A stretch of DNA of 64,000 nucleotides from Sthenelais limicola (GCA_942159475.1 OW804097.1:11843172-11907171), one strand, 5' to 3'; counted from the stretch's first letter, positions 43,621-54,329 are shown. Notes: generated by a model from the sequence alone, not told the origin. Program-made: numbers and translations.

Positions 43621-44199
43621 GAGTGGCAAGAGATAAATCGAGAGGAAGACAGAGCTATGAGCTGCAGAAATCTGAAGGGAAGGTGAGAAAACTGTCTGTA
43701 CATGAAGCTGAGAAATGGAGACGAGAGATTGAGTACAGATTTTATGTCTGGGACCAGACCATTCATCCACTTGTCCTATCAGCATAATCGATACCATGGA
43801 TACCGGCCCTACCCAGACGACATTTCAACCACTGCCACAGACAGGTTCTAAACCTTCTTGTTTACGACAATGCTGCTTTTACGACATTGCCTATCTCTGA
43901 CAGAATCTCTTCATATCCGTTGCAATTGATTGCGCGCTGAGTCATCATGGCGGCGGTGTAATCTCCTGATCGTATTAAATATTCCCCTAAATACTGTGTG
44001 GCATGCACCACTTAAACCTACTCCATCATGTAGAGGTATCGGATATTGATAATTGTTTTATCATCATTCTATGATCGTCCAGGAAAACACAATTTCTTCT
44101 CAATCTACTGTGCATCATATAGAATGTACGTATTTGCCGGCTAAATAACCTCATATTCAGCGAAGTTCTTTTCAACACTGGAAAAGATTTTAGCCGTAA
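43621..44199. other. Spacer, nothing recognised
   Basis: GGCGGCGGTG near 43949 is GC-rich. No exon was supported. Confidence 0.35.
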
Positions 44200-44487
44200 T
44201 AGGGCAACTCCACTAGAGAACAAAATGGCGCCGACTTGTTGTTGCCCACTAATTTGTTGCAACAGATATCCATACAGAAACAATCTATTCGTAGATCTAT
44301 TCGTAAATATTCTCGGTCCATTTCTGTAAAATTTTATCACTGAATAAAAATTCTCTCTCTCTATCTATATATACATCTGACACTCCTCCATTTGCGTTTT
44401 CATTGCAAACATGAAATGAACTGATGTTAGTGGGCAACAAGAAAATTTGTTGCCGCCGATTTTCCTCTAGCGGAGCTTCGCTATAAA
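44200..44487. mobile_element. Inverted-repeat MITE
   Basis: The left end AACTCCACTAGAGAACAAAA then TTGTTGCCCACTAA is mirrored at the right by TTAGTGGGCAACAAG and CTCTAGCGGAGCTTCG. The arms are about 55 bp with a small length difference. ATGGCGCCGAC lies inside the left arm. Confidence 0.65.
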
Positions 44488-44827
44488 TTCTAGTGGAGTT
44501 CCGCTATAAAGTTAGTGTTTCACATATCAGTATTATGTCATGCAGACATTCAACTGCAATTTTTTTTCTCTGTGAAATTGTTTTAAAATGCCCAACCGCA
44601 AAAATATTAGCCTGTAAAAGCTGCATTTAATGCTGCATTTCCAGCTTACAACGAAAGGAATTGTATCAAATTTAATAATTATTTGACCAGAAATTATCAA
44701 TATTTTGCTGCTATACAAAAATTCAAAGCAAAATGGATGAAGAAAAATGAGCAACGGGTGCAAAGATAAATGAAACATTTGTAGCAAAGGATTTCAGTGA
44801 TCACCAAAATATAAATGTTGCCTTATA
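44488..44827. other. Spacer, nothing recognised
   Basis: TCTAGTGGAGTTCCGCTATA at 44490 repeats part of the adjoining MITE end. Otherwise unique AT-rich sequence. Confidence 0.35.
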
Positions 44828-45064
44828 TGGGTGAAGTCACCAGAAAATGTACAATTCAGTTTCACCAATCCTCTCAAATAATCCACATTTAGGACAAAAA
44901 TGAGTTTCAAAATGCAGTTTAACAAAATAGAACAGATACTTTAAATCAATGCAATGTCAAATATACTCGAATTTACCTAGTATTGGCCAAATTACAGCCT
45001 TATTTAGCAAAATTTACTAAATGTGTAGAGCTGCCAATTGTACATTTTCTGAAAATCTGACCCA
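44828..45064 (-). mobile_element. MITE family A, complete copy
   Basis: Ends TGGGTGAAGTCACCAGAAAA and GAAAATCTGACCCA between TATA and TATG. Confidence 0.85.
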
Positions 45065-45180
45065 TATGCAGACCTGCAGTAAATACAGCATGGTAACACC
45101 CTTCACAACATTGGTCAAATGACAGATGGTAAATAAAGAACCTCATGTTTTACTACTAGCCCTACCTATAAGGCTAATGA

Positions 45181-45551
45181 CCGTTAGGTCAGTCCATACT
45201 AAATCCCATGTTACCCCATGAAAAACTACACTATGACACAAGCACTTATGGGTCAGATTTTCAGAGAATGTACAATTCACCTTCACCAATCCTCTCAAAT
45301 AACCCAAATTTAGGACAAAAATGAGCTTCAAAATGCACTTTAACATAACAGAACTCATACTTTAAATCAATGCGATACCAAATATACTCAGATATACCTG
45401 GTATTTAACATCCTTCAGCCTAATTTAGGAGAATTTCCTAAATGTGTAGAGCTGTCAATTGTACATTTTCTGACAATCTGACCCGTTAGGTCAGTCCATG
45501 CTAAATCCCATGTTACGCCATGAACAACTACACTATGTCACAAGCACTTAT
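45181..45551 (+). repeat. 69-bp direct duplication around a family A copy
   Basis: 45181-45249 and 45483-45551 differ at only four positions. Both run from CCGTTAGGTCAGTCCAT through AAATCCCATGTTAC to CACAAGCACTTAT. Each abuts one end of the MITE at 45249-45485, which overlaps by one to three bases, so the arrangement is duplicate-MITE-duplicate with no spacer. Confidence 0.85.
45249..45485 (-). mobile_element. MITE family A, complete copy between duplicated flanks
   Basis: Ends TGGGTCAGATTTTCAGAGAA and GACAATCTGACCCG. Subtype II core. Confidence 0.85.
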
Positions 45552-45649
45552 ATAAGAGTGACAGATGAGGGATTATATTTTGTGTATAATGTGCCAGTGT
45601 GATACAAGCACTCATGCAATCACCCTATACCCTTCACTGTTAGGGCGTG

Positions 45650-45900
45650 GTCCTGGGTATGTCCATAAAGTGCCTTTCTATCTCTTTCTCTGTCTCTCTC
45701 CCTTCTTCTCTATCTCTATTTCCTGGGTAAGACCATAAAGTGCCTTTCTGTCTCTTTCTCTGTCTCTCTCTACCTTCATCTCTGCCTCTATTTCTTGGGT
45801 AAGATCAAAAACTGCCTCCCTCTCAGCTCTCCCGCCCTTGATATAAGCTTTATATGTGTTGATAAGGGCGTAAAGCAACCGCTCTCACTCACTCACTGTT
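45650..45900 (+). repeat. Composite minisatellite G, short copy
   Basis: Two copies of unit 2 (TAAAGTGCCTTTCTATCTCT, CTCTATTTCCTGGGTAAGAC) followed by one unit 1 (CTTGATATAAGCTTTATATG, TGTTGATAAGGGCGTAAAGC). Confidence 0.8.
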
Positions 45901-46144
45901 AGGGCGGATATATCATGTATAACTAGATAGAGGTATATTATAGCTCATCATAAACCTGAAGGGTTATGGCAGGTTTCACCTGGAGGTTATTAATCCATTT
46001 AGTCTCTGCCTATGCTCTGCCACCATTCAGCTAGGGAACTCTTTGCAAATGTCTCCTATTCAGACATTGATCTAAGTTTAAAAAAAAAATTCAAAGGAAA
46101 AGCAGAAGAGTTATATAACGTTATGTGTTCCATAGATTAAGTTT

Positions 46145-46381
46145 TGGGGTGGATTGCCAGAAAATGTACAATTTGCCTTCACCAATCCTCTCAAATAACT
46201 CACATTTAAGACAAAAATGAGGTTCAAAATACAGTTTAACATAGCAGAACACAAATTTTAAAACAACAAAATACCAAATATACTCAGATATACCGGGTAT
46301 TCATCATTTTTCAGTCTAATTTAGCAGAATTTCCTAAATGTGTAGGGCTGCCAATTGTACATTTTTTGAAAATCTGACCTA
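46145..46381 (-). mobile_element. MITE family A, complete copy
   Basis: Ends TGGGGTGGATTGCCAGAAAA and AAAATCTGACCTA. Subtype II, diverged. Confidence 0.75.
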
Positions 46382-46392
46382 TATACTATACA

Positions 46393-46530
46393 GCATTGCA
46401 TTGATTCTAGCAATCTGTTTGATTAGGTTGAACTGTATTTTGAATTATATTTTCGTCTGAAATTTGGATTATTTCAGAGGATTGGTGAAACTGAATTGTA
46501 CATTTTCTGGCGACTTCACCTATATTGCAG
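46393..46530 (+). repeat. MITE family A, right half
   Basis: GCATTGCATTGATTCTAGCA to GCGACTTCACCTA. It faces the previous copy after 11 bp. Confidence 0.65.
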
Positions 46531-46579
46531 ACCTTCTGTCATATATTTCCTAAAGATAATTTCCTAACTTGTGGACGAT

Positions 46580-46655
46580 CCCCAGATGTGTGTTAGCATA
46601 ATTTTCTAAATATGTATAGATGCCAATTGTACAAATTGCTGACGACTTGACCCTT
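46580..46655 (-). repeat. MITE family A, short relic
   Basis: CATAATTTTCTAAATATG, GCCAATTGTACAAATTGC and GACTTGACCC are recognisable. Confidence 0.45.
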
Positions 46656-46976
46656 AAGCTAGTTGGTGAAGTAAAGCAGTTTGCCCCTCGTGCTGTAACC
46701 TATCAGCAGACCTTGACCTTGACTGTATGCCCCGGGACTCTATTATCTACCCTCCTCCTGTGCTTCAGTCAATCACCAATATAAGCTAAATAAGGGGAGA
46801 ACCTGGTTTAGGGCTTATATACCTATACTTGCCTCCAGATCTCCTTTTCCACTTGTATGATTAACACCATTGAAGCTGTACTAGAAGCCCCGGCGTGTGT
46901 ATCACGGGTAGGAATTATAAAATGTAGTTTCCTGACTCACATGTACACATGTCGGCATGGCTTCTGTTACTTCAGT

Positions 46977-47425
46977 GCTGGCCCCACTCTCCCTCAGTCT
47001 GTCCTCCCTCTGTCTGTTCTCCCTCTCTCTCTACTCCCTCTCTCTCTCCTCCCTCTCTCTCTACTCCCTCTCTCTCTCCTCCCTCTCTCTCTACTCCCTC
47101 TCTCTCCTCCCTCTCTCTACTCCCTCTCTCTCTCCTCCCTCTCTCTCCTCCCTCTCTCTCCTCCCTCTCTCCTCCCTCTCTCCTCCCTCTCTCTCCTCCC
47201 TCTCTCCTCCCTCTCTCCTCCCTCTCTCCTCTCTGTCTCTCCTCCCTCCGTCTCCTCCCTGTCTCTCCTCCCTCTCTCTCTCCTCCCTGTCTCTCCTCCC
47301 TCTCTCTCTCCTCTCTCTCTCTCTACTCCTCTCTCTCTTTACTCACCTGTCTCTCCCACCTCTCTCTCCTGCATCCTTCTCCATCTCCCTCCTCTCCACC
47401 CCCATCTCTCTCCCATTCACTCTTC
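46977..47425. repeat. CT-rich microsatellite block
   Basis: CTCTCTCTCCTCCCT units of 14-17 bp. Long serine/leucine/proline frames in three phases are artefacts. Confidence 0.9.
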
Positions 47426-47728
47426 CAACCCCCCCACCGCCCCCTGTCTACACAGAGTGCTCTCAAGGCACAGATGAATTCCAATATAATCCTTGTGCCT
47501 GCCGCAAATCGGTTCGTTGCAGAAACGAATTCAACTTCTTTAAAAAAGATATTTAGGAAAAGCCAATACCCAGGTAACCTCACTTGAGATCTATATAAGC
47601 CATCCTGAAAGTTAGAGCCCTTTGCATACAGTGAGTACAAACCCTTTCAAGGGTTTGTGTACACCATTCAATGTCGTACTTGACAAATAATTAGTGTGGA
47701 GTCTCAGTTACTATAAAAACAAGTACAC

Positions 47729-47900
47729 AATAGGGGATTTGCATAGCCGCCATTTTGACTCTAGATTCGTATGGAATTAGGGGGAAATGGTACAGTCTAA
47801 CCTCTATAGGAATCATGTCATGTTCAGAATGGAATACATGCAACTCCCATAATTCCATGCGAATCAAGATTCAAGATGACGGACATGCAAATCCCCTATT
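47729..47900. mobile_element. MITE family E, complete
   Basis: The left end AATAGGGGATTTGCATAGCC is mirrored by the right end GCAAATCCCCTATT. Internal GATTCGTATGGAATT is mirrored by AATTCCATGCGAATC. It is a 172-bp near-palindrome. A partial copy is at 8469. Confidence 0.75.
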
Positions 47901-47920
47901 CAGTCATTGTGTGACTTATA

Positions 47921-48157
47921 TGTGTCAAATTTTCAGAAAATGTACAATTCGCCTTCACCAGTCCTCTCGAATAACCCACATTTAAGACAAAAAATGAGCT
48001 TCAGAATGTAGTTTAACATAGCAGAACTGATACTTTAAATCAATGCTATACCAAATATATTCAGATATACCCAGTATTCATCTTTTTCAGCCAGATTTAG
48101 CAGTATTTCCTAAATGTGTAGAGCTGCCAATTGTACATTTTCTGAAAATCTGACCCA
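47921..48157 (-). mobile_element. MITE family A, complete copy
   Basis: Ends TGTGTCAAATTTTCAGAAAA and GAAAATCTGACCCA. Subtype II. Confidence 0.8.
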
Positions 48158-48449
48158 TATGGGACTGAAGTTATCAATATCTTGTTGTTGTTACATGTTT
48201 ATACCGGAATTTGAAGTCAAATTGGCAACAGAAAGCAAACACCAGAGGGTGCTATTATGTTCACTGGTATAATAACTCTAGTGGTAGTTGGCGCATTGGG
48301 TAATGGAATCATGGCAAATAAATTAGCCACATGAATAAACAATGTAATAGATCATTCCCAATAGAAATTAAATTAGCGGGTTTGAGTGAATTAGATCAAT
48401 AGGTCTATAAATGAGTGCAAATACTGTGTTGCCTTGTTAAGGATACAGT
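48158..48449. other. Spacer with a CTCF-like site
   Basis: ACACCAGAGGGTGCTAT at about 48239-48255 fits the CTCF core. No gene. Confidence 0.35.
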
Positions 48450-49007
48450 GGGGCGTTTCATAAGTTACGCAGCGCGCGTTAGAGGGCCTAACGACAGTCA
48501 TTACCAAATAAGGAACGACATTTTTTAACACAGCGCGCGCTAAGGGCCATATATAGATGGAACCTAGCAAGGGGGAAGTCTGTACACTTGTTATTGACCG
48601 AGGGAGCGCGGGAAGATAGAGGGCGTTAGCCCGAGATCTTCTGCGCTCCCGAGGTCACTAACAAGTGTACAGACTTCACTCGAGCTTTGTTCCATATTTA
48701 TTACACCCCATTAATAAATAAAAAATATAATTAATTAAAAATAAAAGAAGTAATTTAAGTTTTTGGTGGACCTACTTGTTGTATGCGCCAAGGGTGACAT
48801 AACTCACATGTTATGCACCACTTTGACCAAGTGTGACATACAATGCTGAAGGTATAGGAAGCAACATCACAGGGGTGTAATAATTGACGTTAACTAATGC
48901 ATCGCTGATCAACGTTGCGTTACTATAGCGCAGTATATTTATCGTTATTGTAACAATAGTGACGCTAGCATAACGAACGCGCGCTGCGCTAACTTATGAA
49001 ACGCCCC
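48450..49007. mobile_element. Inverted-repeat element (family L) with GC-rich ends, 558 bp
   Basis: The left end GGGGCGTTTCATAAGTTACG then CAGCGCGCGTTA and the inverse of the right end GGGGCGTTTCATAAGTTAGC then GCAGCGCGCGTT are almost the same over 32 bp. It contains repeated AGCGCGCGCTAA motifs and a nested palindrome (48559-48693). No coding region and no clear target duplication. Confidence 0.7.
48559..48693. repeat. Nested palindrome inside family L
   Basis: The left arm begins GGAACCTAGCAAGGGGGAAG and continues TCTGTACACTTGTTA. The right arm is its inverse with about 15% mismatch (TAACAAGTGTACAGACTTCA, GAGCTTTGTTCC). The centre holds a second hairpin, GGGC-GTTA-GCCC. Each arm is about 58 bp. 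Confidence 0.75.
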
Positions 49008-49118
49008 CCTGAGATAGGAAATTACAAGTCACAGCTTTTATTGGTCTTCCAACACAGACAATAGCTTTCTGTTTTGTCTTGCCATTCAACTTATGATTCA
49101 TTTTGGTTTGTGGTTTAG

Positions 49119-49354
49119 TGGGTGAAATCAGCAGAAAATGTACAATTTACTTTCAACAACTTTCTGAAATAACCCAAATTTAAGACAAAAATCTAGTTCA
49201 AAATGCAGTTCAACCTAACCAAACATTTTGCTAGAATCAATGCAATGCCGAATATACTCGAATTTACCAAGTATTGACCACATTGCAGCCTAATTTAGCA
49301 GAATCTACTAAATGTGTACAGCTGCCAATTGTACATTTTCTGAATGTCTGACCC
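49119..49354 (-). mobile_element. MITE family A, complete copy
   Basis: Ends TGGGTGAAATCAGCAGAAAA and GAATGTCTGACCCT. Subtype I. Confidence 0.8.
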
Positions 49355-49427
49355 TACTGAACCTTCCACCAGCCTTACTATTTGTCTTTGTTGCTTAAGA
49401 ATACTGTTGATTAACAATACTTATTAT

Positions 49428-50433
49428 CCCTTAGACTGGTGGAAAAAACTAAGAAAAGACCATGATGGTCCAATCGACGACTCGATTAATATTAAAATTA
49501 ACAATGTGACTGTCAATGTAAGGTTAGCCAGCGCGAAGGTAATCTATAATGCGCTTGTCACTAAAAGAAAACCCAAAGTGGAAAAGCTTAACGGATGGAA
49601 AGATATTTTAATGTTCAATGATGAACAAATGGAGAATGTTGTGTGGAGTAAAATTTTTCTCCACCCTTACAAGTGTACAACTGAGACAAAGTTACAAAAC
49701 TTCCAATATAGAGTATTGCATAGAACCATCACGTGCAATGAATTCTTAAAAAATAAAACTATTAAAGATAAGAATACATGCTCCTTTTGCAATAAAAAGG
49801 ACGATATTAGGCATTTCTTGGTAGACTGTCATAATACCAAAAAGCTATGGCAGGAGATAATAAGTTGTATTTGCTCTATGGGTCACCTCAACTCTCTAAA
49901 AAGTGGTAAACCAATGTTTCAAACTATAAATAACAAGATACAAATCAAAGCCGAAAATATCCTTTTCGGCATAGAGTCTTGCACCACGAGAGAGAAGATT
50001 GTCAATTGGATAATTCTCCAAGTTAAATTTTTTATTCACAAACAAAAGCTTTTTCACAATGGTGAACTGACTTTTAGACATCTCATAGCAGAATTAGACT
50101 GTAGAATTAGGACAATGATGTATCAAAACAAAATAACTAACACCTCCAACGAATGGAAAAATGCTTGGAGAACACTACATGCTGATTTAAGCAGCCTACT
50201 AGATTAAAAGCTCTCATCTTAAGAAACATATTTCCACAAGAAAGACCCAAAATGAATGTATTTTTTTCTACAAATGTCATCATTATGTGATTTATGTTCC
50301 TTTTTTCTTTGCATTTAAACAATGTCCACTCCAAGGAACGATAAGGGGGTCTGATGTAATCGTATGTGTTATCAGCCCGGAGAGAAGTGTTTTGTTGATA
50401 TATTGAATAAAAATGTTTCAAAAAAAAACAAAA
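49428..50433 (+). mobile_element. 5'-truncated L1/Tx1-like retrotransposon with intact target duplication
   Basis: The 15-bp AACAATACTTATTAT occurs immediately before (49413-49427) and after (50434-50448) the insertion. The 3' end has GAATAAAAATG (poly(A) signal) followed by an A-rich tail (about 50419-50433). These are hallmarks of target-primed reverse transcription. Only about 1 kb of the 3' part inserted, cutting the ORF in its C-terminal region. The perfect target repeats imply a recent insertion. Confidence 0.9.
49432..50207 (+). pseudogene. C-terminal part of an L1-like ORF2 protein
   Basis: About 258 codons downstream of the truncation, from LDWWKKLRKDHDGPID to TAA at 50205-50207. 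The centre has the zinc-knuckle-like motif common after the RT domain of L1/Tx1-type elements: FQYRVLHRTITCNEF, then CSFCNKKDDIRHFLVDC, KKLW. The catalytic RT and endonuclease parts are missing. The frame has no internal stop. Residues before the truncation point (49344-49427) are host sequence and should not be counted. Confidence 0.85.
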
Positions 50434-50513
50434 AACAATACTTATTATTATTGGTCTTGAACTGTTTAGGATCAGAGTTGTTTTTGTTTTATGGAGCTTT
50501 TCGATCTAGTAAT

Positions 50514-50835
50514 TGTGATGTGTTCCAGGAAAATGAGTCACAAGTCGCAAAATTGATATTTTTCAAAGTGATTATTCACAAGATATCTTTGTGGGAATGT
50601 AATGACCCTGTAGTCGCATGAATACATGTACCACATTAACTGTGTATTAAATATATCCATGTGTTTCTTAGGTCATCTTATAGAGTACGTTTAGATACTT
50701 TACTAGTAAATGTCCACCCAGAAACATTGCAAACATTGTTTTTAAAAAATAAAAATATAGAAATACTTATTAGATGTTCAATTGTTTACCGTCATTGGAA
50801 TCGGCTTGACCATATCGTTTCAAAATATGATGATA
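50514..50835 (+). mobile_element. MITE family B, copy 7, right end replaced
   Basis: The left end TGTGATGTGTTCCAGGAAAA and interior are intact up to ATATGATGATA, after which family C starts without spacer. The expected TCTCAAAACCCA and right end are missing. Confidence 0.7.
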
Positions 50836-51068
50836 GACCCCTACTTCGCTGATCGTTTTTCTGGCCTAGGACTAGGTGCTCTAATTGAGTTTCATGAGAT
50901 TATCATGTAATGTGAAAATGAACTCAACACAATTTATTTTAAATAAATTTAAAAAATGGGAATATAATGACATTTTGCAGTCTTAATGGAAGTATAATGG
51001 CATTTTGCGGTTTGAGACAAGAGGCTTTCCCTCTGTTTGAAGGGACTCTCTCATCTTTGGGCCTAGAC
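50836..51068 (+). mobile_element. MITE family C, copy 8, left end replaced
   Basis: CCTACTTCGCTGATCG to TCTTTGGGCCTAGAC. The first 55 bp of family C are missing, the junction with family B being direct. An AT-rich insertion lies at about 50905-50955. Confidence 0.7.
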
Positions 51069-51253
51069 ACTAAAGTGAAGCATGTCCTTGTTTGTCGGGC
51101 TAACCTGCAGAAGTTGGCCCAGATTGTGGAGAGAGAGCAGTAGAAAGTGCACCAGTACAGAAGGTATGAGCGGGTTGTATGGGAGCCATGGCATGTCATG
51201 ACATCATCTGGACGCTGGCCTAACTACCCAGCGGCCATTGCGCTCCACACATG

Positions 51254-51495
51254 ATGTACAATTCACTTTCACCAATCCTCTCCACCAACCACCTTCGCCA
51301 ATTCCCTCAAATAACCCAAATTTCAGACGAAAATAAAGTTCAAAATACAGTTCAACCTAACCAAACAGATTGCTAGAATCAATGCAATGCCGAATATACT
51401 CGAATTTACCTAGTATTGACTAAATTGCAGCCTAATTTAGCAGAATTTACTAAATGTGTACAACTGCCAATTGTACATTTTCTGAAAATCTGACT
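51254..51495 (-). mobile_element. MITE family A, copy with a short internal duplication
   Basis: GATGTACAATTCACTTTCAC, then CCTCTCCACCAACCACCTTC repeats the subterminal block, then the normal subtype I sequence to GAAAATCTGACTG. Confidence 0.7.
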
Positions 51496-51776
51496 GTTAC
51501 ATATTAGACAACAACCCCCCACCTCCCTGTCAATTGTTATATTAGAGCGGACAACATGGGAGGCAAGAATAGAGGTTAGACAAGGTGAGGGGGGGGGGGT
51601 TCAAGGGGTTCAAGGGGTTCAATTCCACTGAGACTTTTTGCATGAGAAAGATGGCGGAACCTTGACGTGACCTCTGACCTCTGACCCTCCAGGCGGGGTC
51701 AGGGAATCAGTGCAAGTCAGTTGTTTCTTCTTCACACGAACCCACAATAAAATACATCCTTGGGTCAGAACGTCAC

Positions 51777-51865
51777 AGTCTAGGTAAATTCTGTTCAATT
51801 AGACTGCAATTTTGGATTATTTAGGTGCAGATGAATTGTACATTTTCTGGCGACTTCACCCTAGA
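51777..51865 (+). repeat. MITE family A, internally deleted
   Basis: GTCTAGGTAAATTCTGTTCA joined to TTTTGGATTATTTAGGTG and GGCGACTTCACCC. Confidence 0.55.
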
Positions 51866-51979
51866 CGATAGTTAATGATGCGAATCCTTGTTAGAAATAC
51901 CCTGAACATTAAAGCTAACACTGAAAGACATCAACGTGATTTGGCATAAACACCTTGCAACTTTCAATACAGAGCATTA

Positions 51980-52326
51980 GGCCAAATAACAAAATTAGGT
52001 GTGTTTCCGATTTACCTCCCTACCTAGAAAGACCTTACCCTACCCAAAAATGTTTTACCATACCTGATTTTTTTTTACCATATCTTACTTTTTTTTTAGT
52101 TTTGACAAAAAAAGCTTATAAAAGCAGGATAACAGGTTTTCCTAACCCGGAACTGTCAAAAAGCACATTTCCCATGTTTAAAACAACTATTGTTATAAAA
52201 TCGACATTTGTTTCAGTTCCTGGGAGGTGCATGGTTTCCTTAAACAAAAAAAAAATAGAAAAAAATAAGTTACCCCCTACCTAGTTTTCAGCCAGATAAA
52301 TCGGAAACGCACCTAATTATTTGGCC
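51980..52326 (+). mobile_element. MITE family D (Harbinger-like), complete
   Basis: Flanked by TTA at 51977-51979 and 52327-52329. The ends are GGCCAAATAACAAAATTAGG with GTGTTTCCGATTTA, and inverted GGCCAAATAATTAGGTGCGT with TTCCGATTTA. Internal CTACCTAGAAAGACCTTACC is mirrored by GTTACCCCCTACCTAG. The 3-bp TTA target fits PIF/Harbinger. No transposase. Confidence 0.8.
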
Positions 52327-52467
52327 TTATTTGGCTTGCACCCCAAGCTTTTTAAGAAAGAAAAGATAAAAATAAATCCGAGCAAATGTCTCCAAAAAGA
52401 CTCCCAAAATATGTCAGCTGCCGCTTTTCGTGTGTTTCATATGAGAAGACACTTGCCACACCCAGAC

Positions 52468-52540
52468 GGGGAGCTAGCTCAGATGGTAGAGCGCTCGCTT
52501 AGCATGTGAGAGGTACCGGGATCGATGCCCGGGTTCTCCA
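52468..52540 (+). tRNA. tRNA-Ala(AGC)
   Basis: 73 nt fold as a full cloverleaf. The acceptor stem GGGGAGC/GTTCTCC includes the G3:U70 pair that marks alanine tRNAs. The D arm is GCTC/GAGC, the anticodon stem CTCGC/GTGAG with loop TTAGCAT (anticodon AGC at 52501-52503), and the T arm CCGGG/CCCGG. The discriminator is A, with no encoded CCA. A box TAGCTCAGATGG and B box GGATCGATGCC are canonical, and TTTTT at 52545-52549 would terminate pol III. It is apparently functional. Confidence 0.95.
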
Positions 52541-52544
52541 ACTC

Positions 52545-52549
52545 TTTTT
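52545..52549 (+). terminator. Pol III terminator of tRNA-Ala
   Basis: A run of five T starting five bases after the tRNA discriminator base. Confidence 0.85.
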
Positions 52550-52734
52550 CCCAGCTGTAGTGGTTAGTCTCGAATATCGCCTCGGTGGGGGTCCCTAAGC
52601 AAACAGACAACGACCCCCCCCCCCTACAACTTCAGGTTCTAATCGCCCAACAGATGCTACAGCTTGCTAAGACAAGGCCAAATCTTACTGGTAATGTTTG
52701 TTATTATCAGCAAGTGTTTAGACCGCTCTTTAGA

Positions 52735-53010
52735 GATTTAACCTTTGGTATACGTGCTGTTGTAACTACCAGTACATTGTGTATAGCGAGTATATTGGTG
52801 AAATCGCAAGAAAATGTACAATTCGCCTTCACTAATTCTCTCAAATAACCAACATTTAAGACATGAGCTTCAAAATGCAGTTTAACCTAGCAAAACAGAT
52901 ACTATAAATCAATGCGACACCAAATATAGTCATATATTTCTAATTTCCCAGCCTAATTTAGCAGAATTGACTAAATTTGTAGAGCTGCCAATTGTACATT
53001 TTATAGTAGG
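52735..53010 (-). mobile_element. MITE family A copy with the flank shared with 23400
   Basis: 52735-52794 (GAGATTTAACCTTTGGTATA to TAGCGAGTATA) matches 23403-23463. The MITE (52795-53010) starts TTGGTGAAATCGCAAGAAAA and loses its last 25 bp after TTGTACATTTTATAG. Confidence 0.7.
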
Positions 53011-53194
53011 GATGTCCCTCTTCCATTCATATAATTATTGTCTAATTAGTTGGTTAGTGATGGCGAATTTTCTGACAATCGCAATACAATAAACATATTT
53101 TGTATATGATTTTAATCTTGTTAGTAACTCATGCTACGATGGGAATAATTCAGTTAAACATCGAATAAGTAGTGGATATATATCTTGATATCTC

Positions 53195-54025
53195 TCTCTA
53201 CCTAAAGTGCCTTTCTGTCTCTTTTTCTCTGTCTCTCTCTCCCTTCTTCTCTATCTCTATTTCCTCGGTATGATCATAAACTGCCTCCCTCTCAGCTCTC
53301 CCGCCCTTGATATAACCATATTAAATGTGTTGATAAGGGCGTAAAGCAACCAATCTCACTCACTCACTCCCTCTCAGCTCTCCGGCCCTTGATATAACCA
53401 TATTAAATGTGTTGATAAGGGCGTAAAGCAACCAATCTCACTCACTCACTCACTCCCTCTCACCTCTCCCGCCCTTGATATAACCATTTTAAATGTGTTG
53501 ATAAGGGCGTAAAGCAACCAATCTCACTCACTCACTCCCTCTCAGCTCTCCTGCCCTTGATATAACCATATTAAATGTGTTGATAAGGGCGTAAAGCAAC
53601 CAATCTCACTCACTCACTCCCTCTCAGCTCTCCCACTCTTGATATAACCATATTAAATGTGTTGATAAGGGCGTAAAGCAACCAATCTCACTCACTCACT
53701 CCCTCTGAGCTCTCCCACCCTTGATATAACCATATTAAATGTGTTGATAAGGGCGTAAAGCAACCAATCTCACTCACACACTCTCTTTCAGCTCTCCCGC
53801 CCTTGATATAACCATATTAAAAGTGTTGATAAGGGCGTAAAGCAACCAATCTCACTCACACTCTCTCTCAGCTCTCCCACCCTTGATATAAACCATATTA
53901 AAAGTGTTGATAAGGGCGTAAAGCAACCAATCTCACTCACACACTCTCTCTCAGCTCTTCCACCCTTGATATAACCATTTTAAATGTGTTGATAAGGGCG
54001 TAAAGTAACCAATCTCACTCACTAC
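53195..54025 (+). repeat. Composite minisatellite G, long array
   Basis: One unit 2 (AGTGCCTTTCTGTCTC, TCTATTTCCTCGGTATG) then nine units of about 82 bp: CCGCCCTTGATATAACCATA, TTAAATGTGTTGATAAGGGC, GTAAAGCAACCAATCTCACT then (CACT)n. Confidence 0.9.
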
Positions 54026-54186
54026 CTAAATCTTATTTGCATAGTGAAATTTATTAGTTAGCACTCGTAAGTATAGGCAGCTCCAGCCCCCCAATAGAGA
54101 CAGGGCCAGGCAGAATAGCATGGTCCACCACGAGAGCACTGGTTTTGACAAAAAGTTGTCTAGCTGTATGAACATATTGAATAACC

Positions 54187-54236
54187 CCCCCCCCCCCCCC
54201 CACCAATCCCCCCCCCCCCCCCCCAAAAAAAAAAAG
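54187..54236. repeat. Poly-C/poly-A tract
   Basis: Two long C runs followed by an A run, then AACAACAAAAAC repeats to about 54285. Assembly errors are likely here. Confidence 0.85.
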
Positions 54237-54329
54237 AATAAATAGAAAACAACAACAAAAACACCCAAAACAACAAAAACAACCAACCCAATGCTGGACG
54301 ATCATATCAGTAGTGCCACCGACAGCTCC

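Noticed and set aside
46857..47587. Three overlapping frames of about 200 codons
   Set aside because: Translations of a CTCTCTCCTCC microsatellite in three phases, with no splice or start context.
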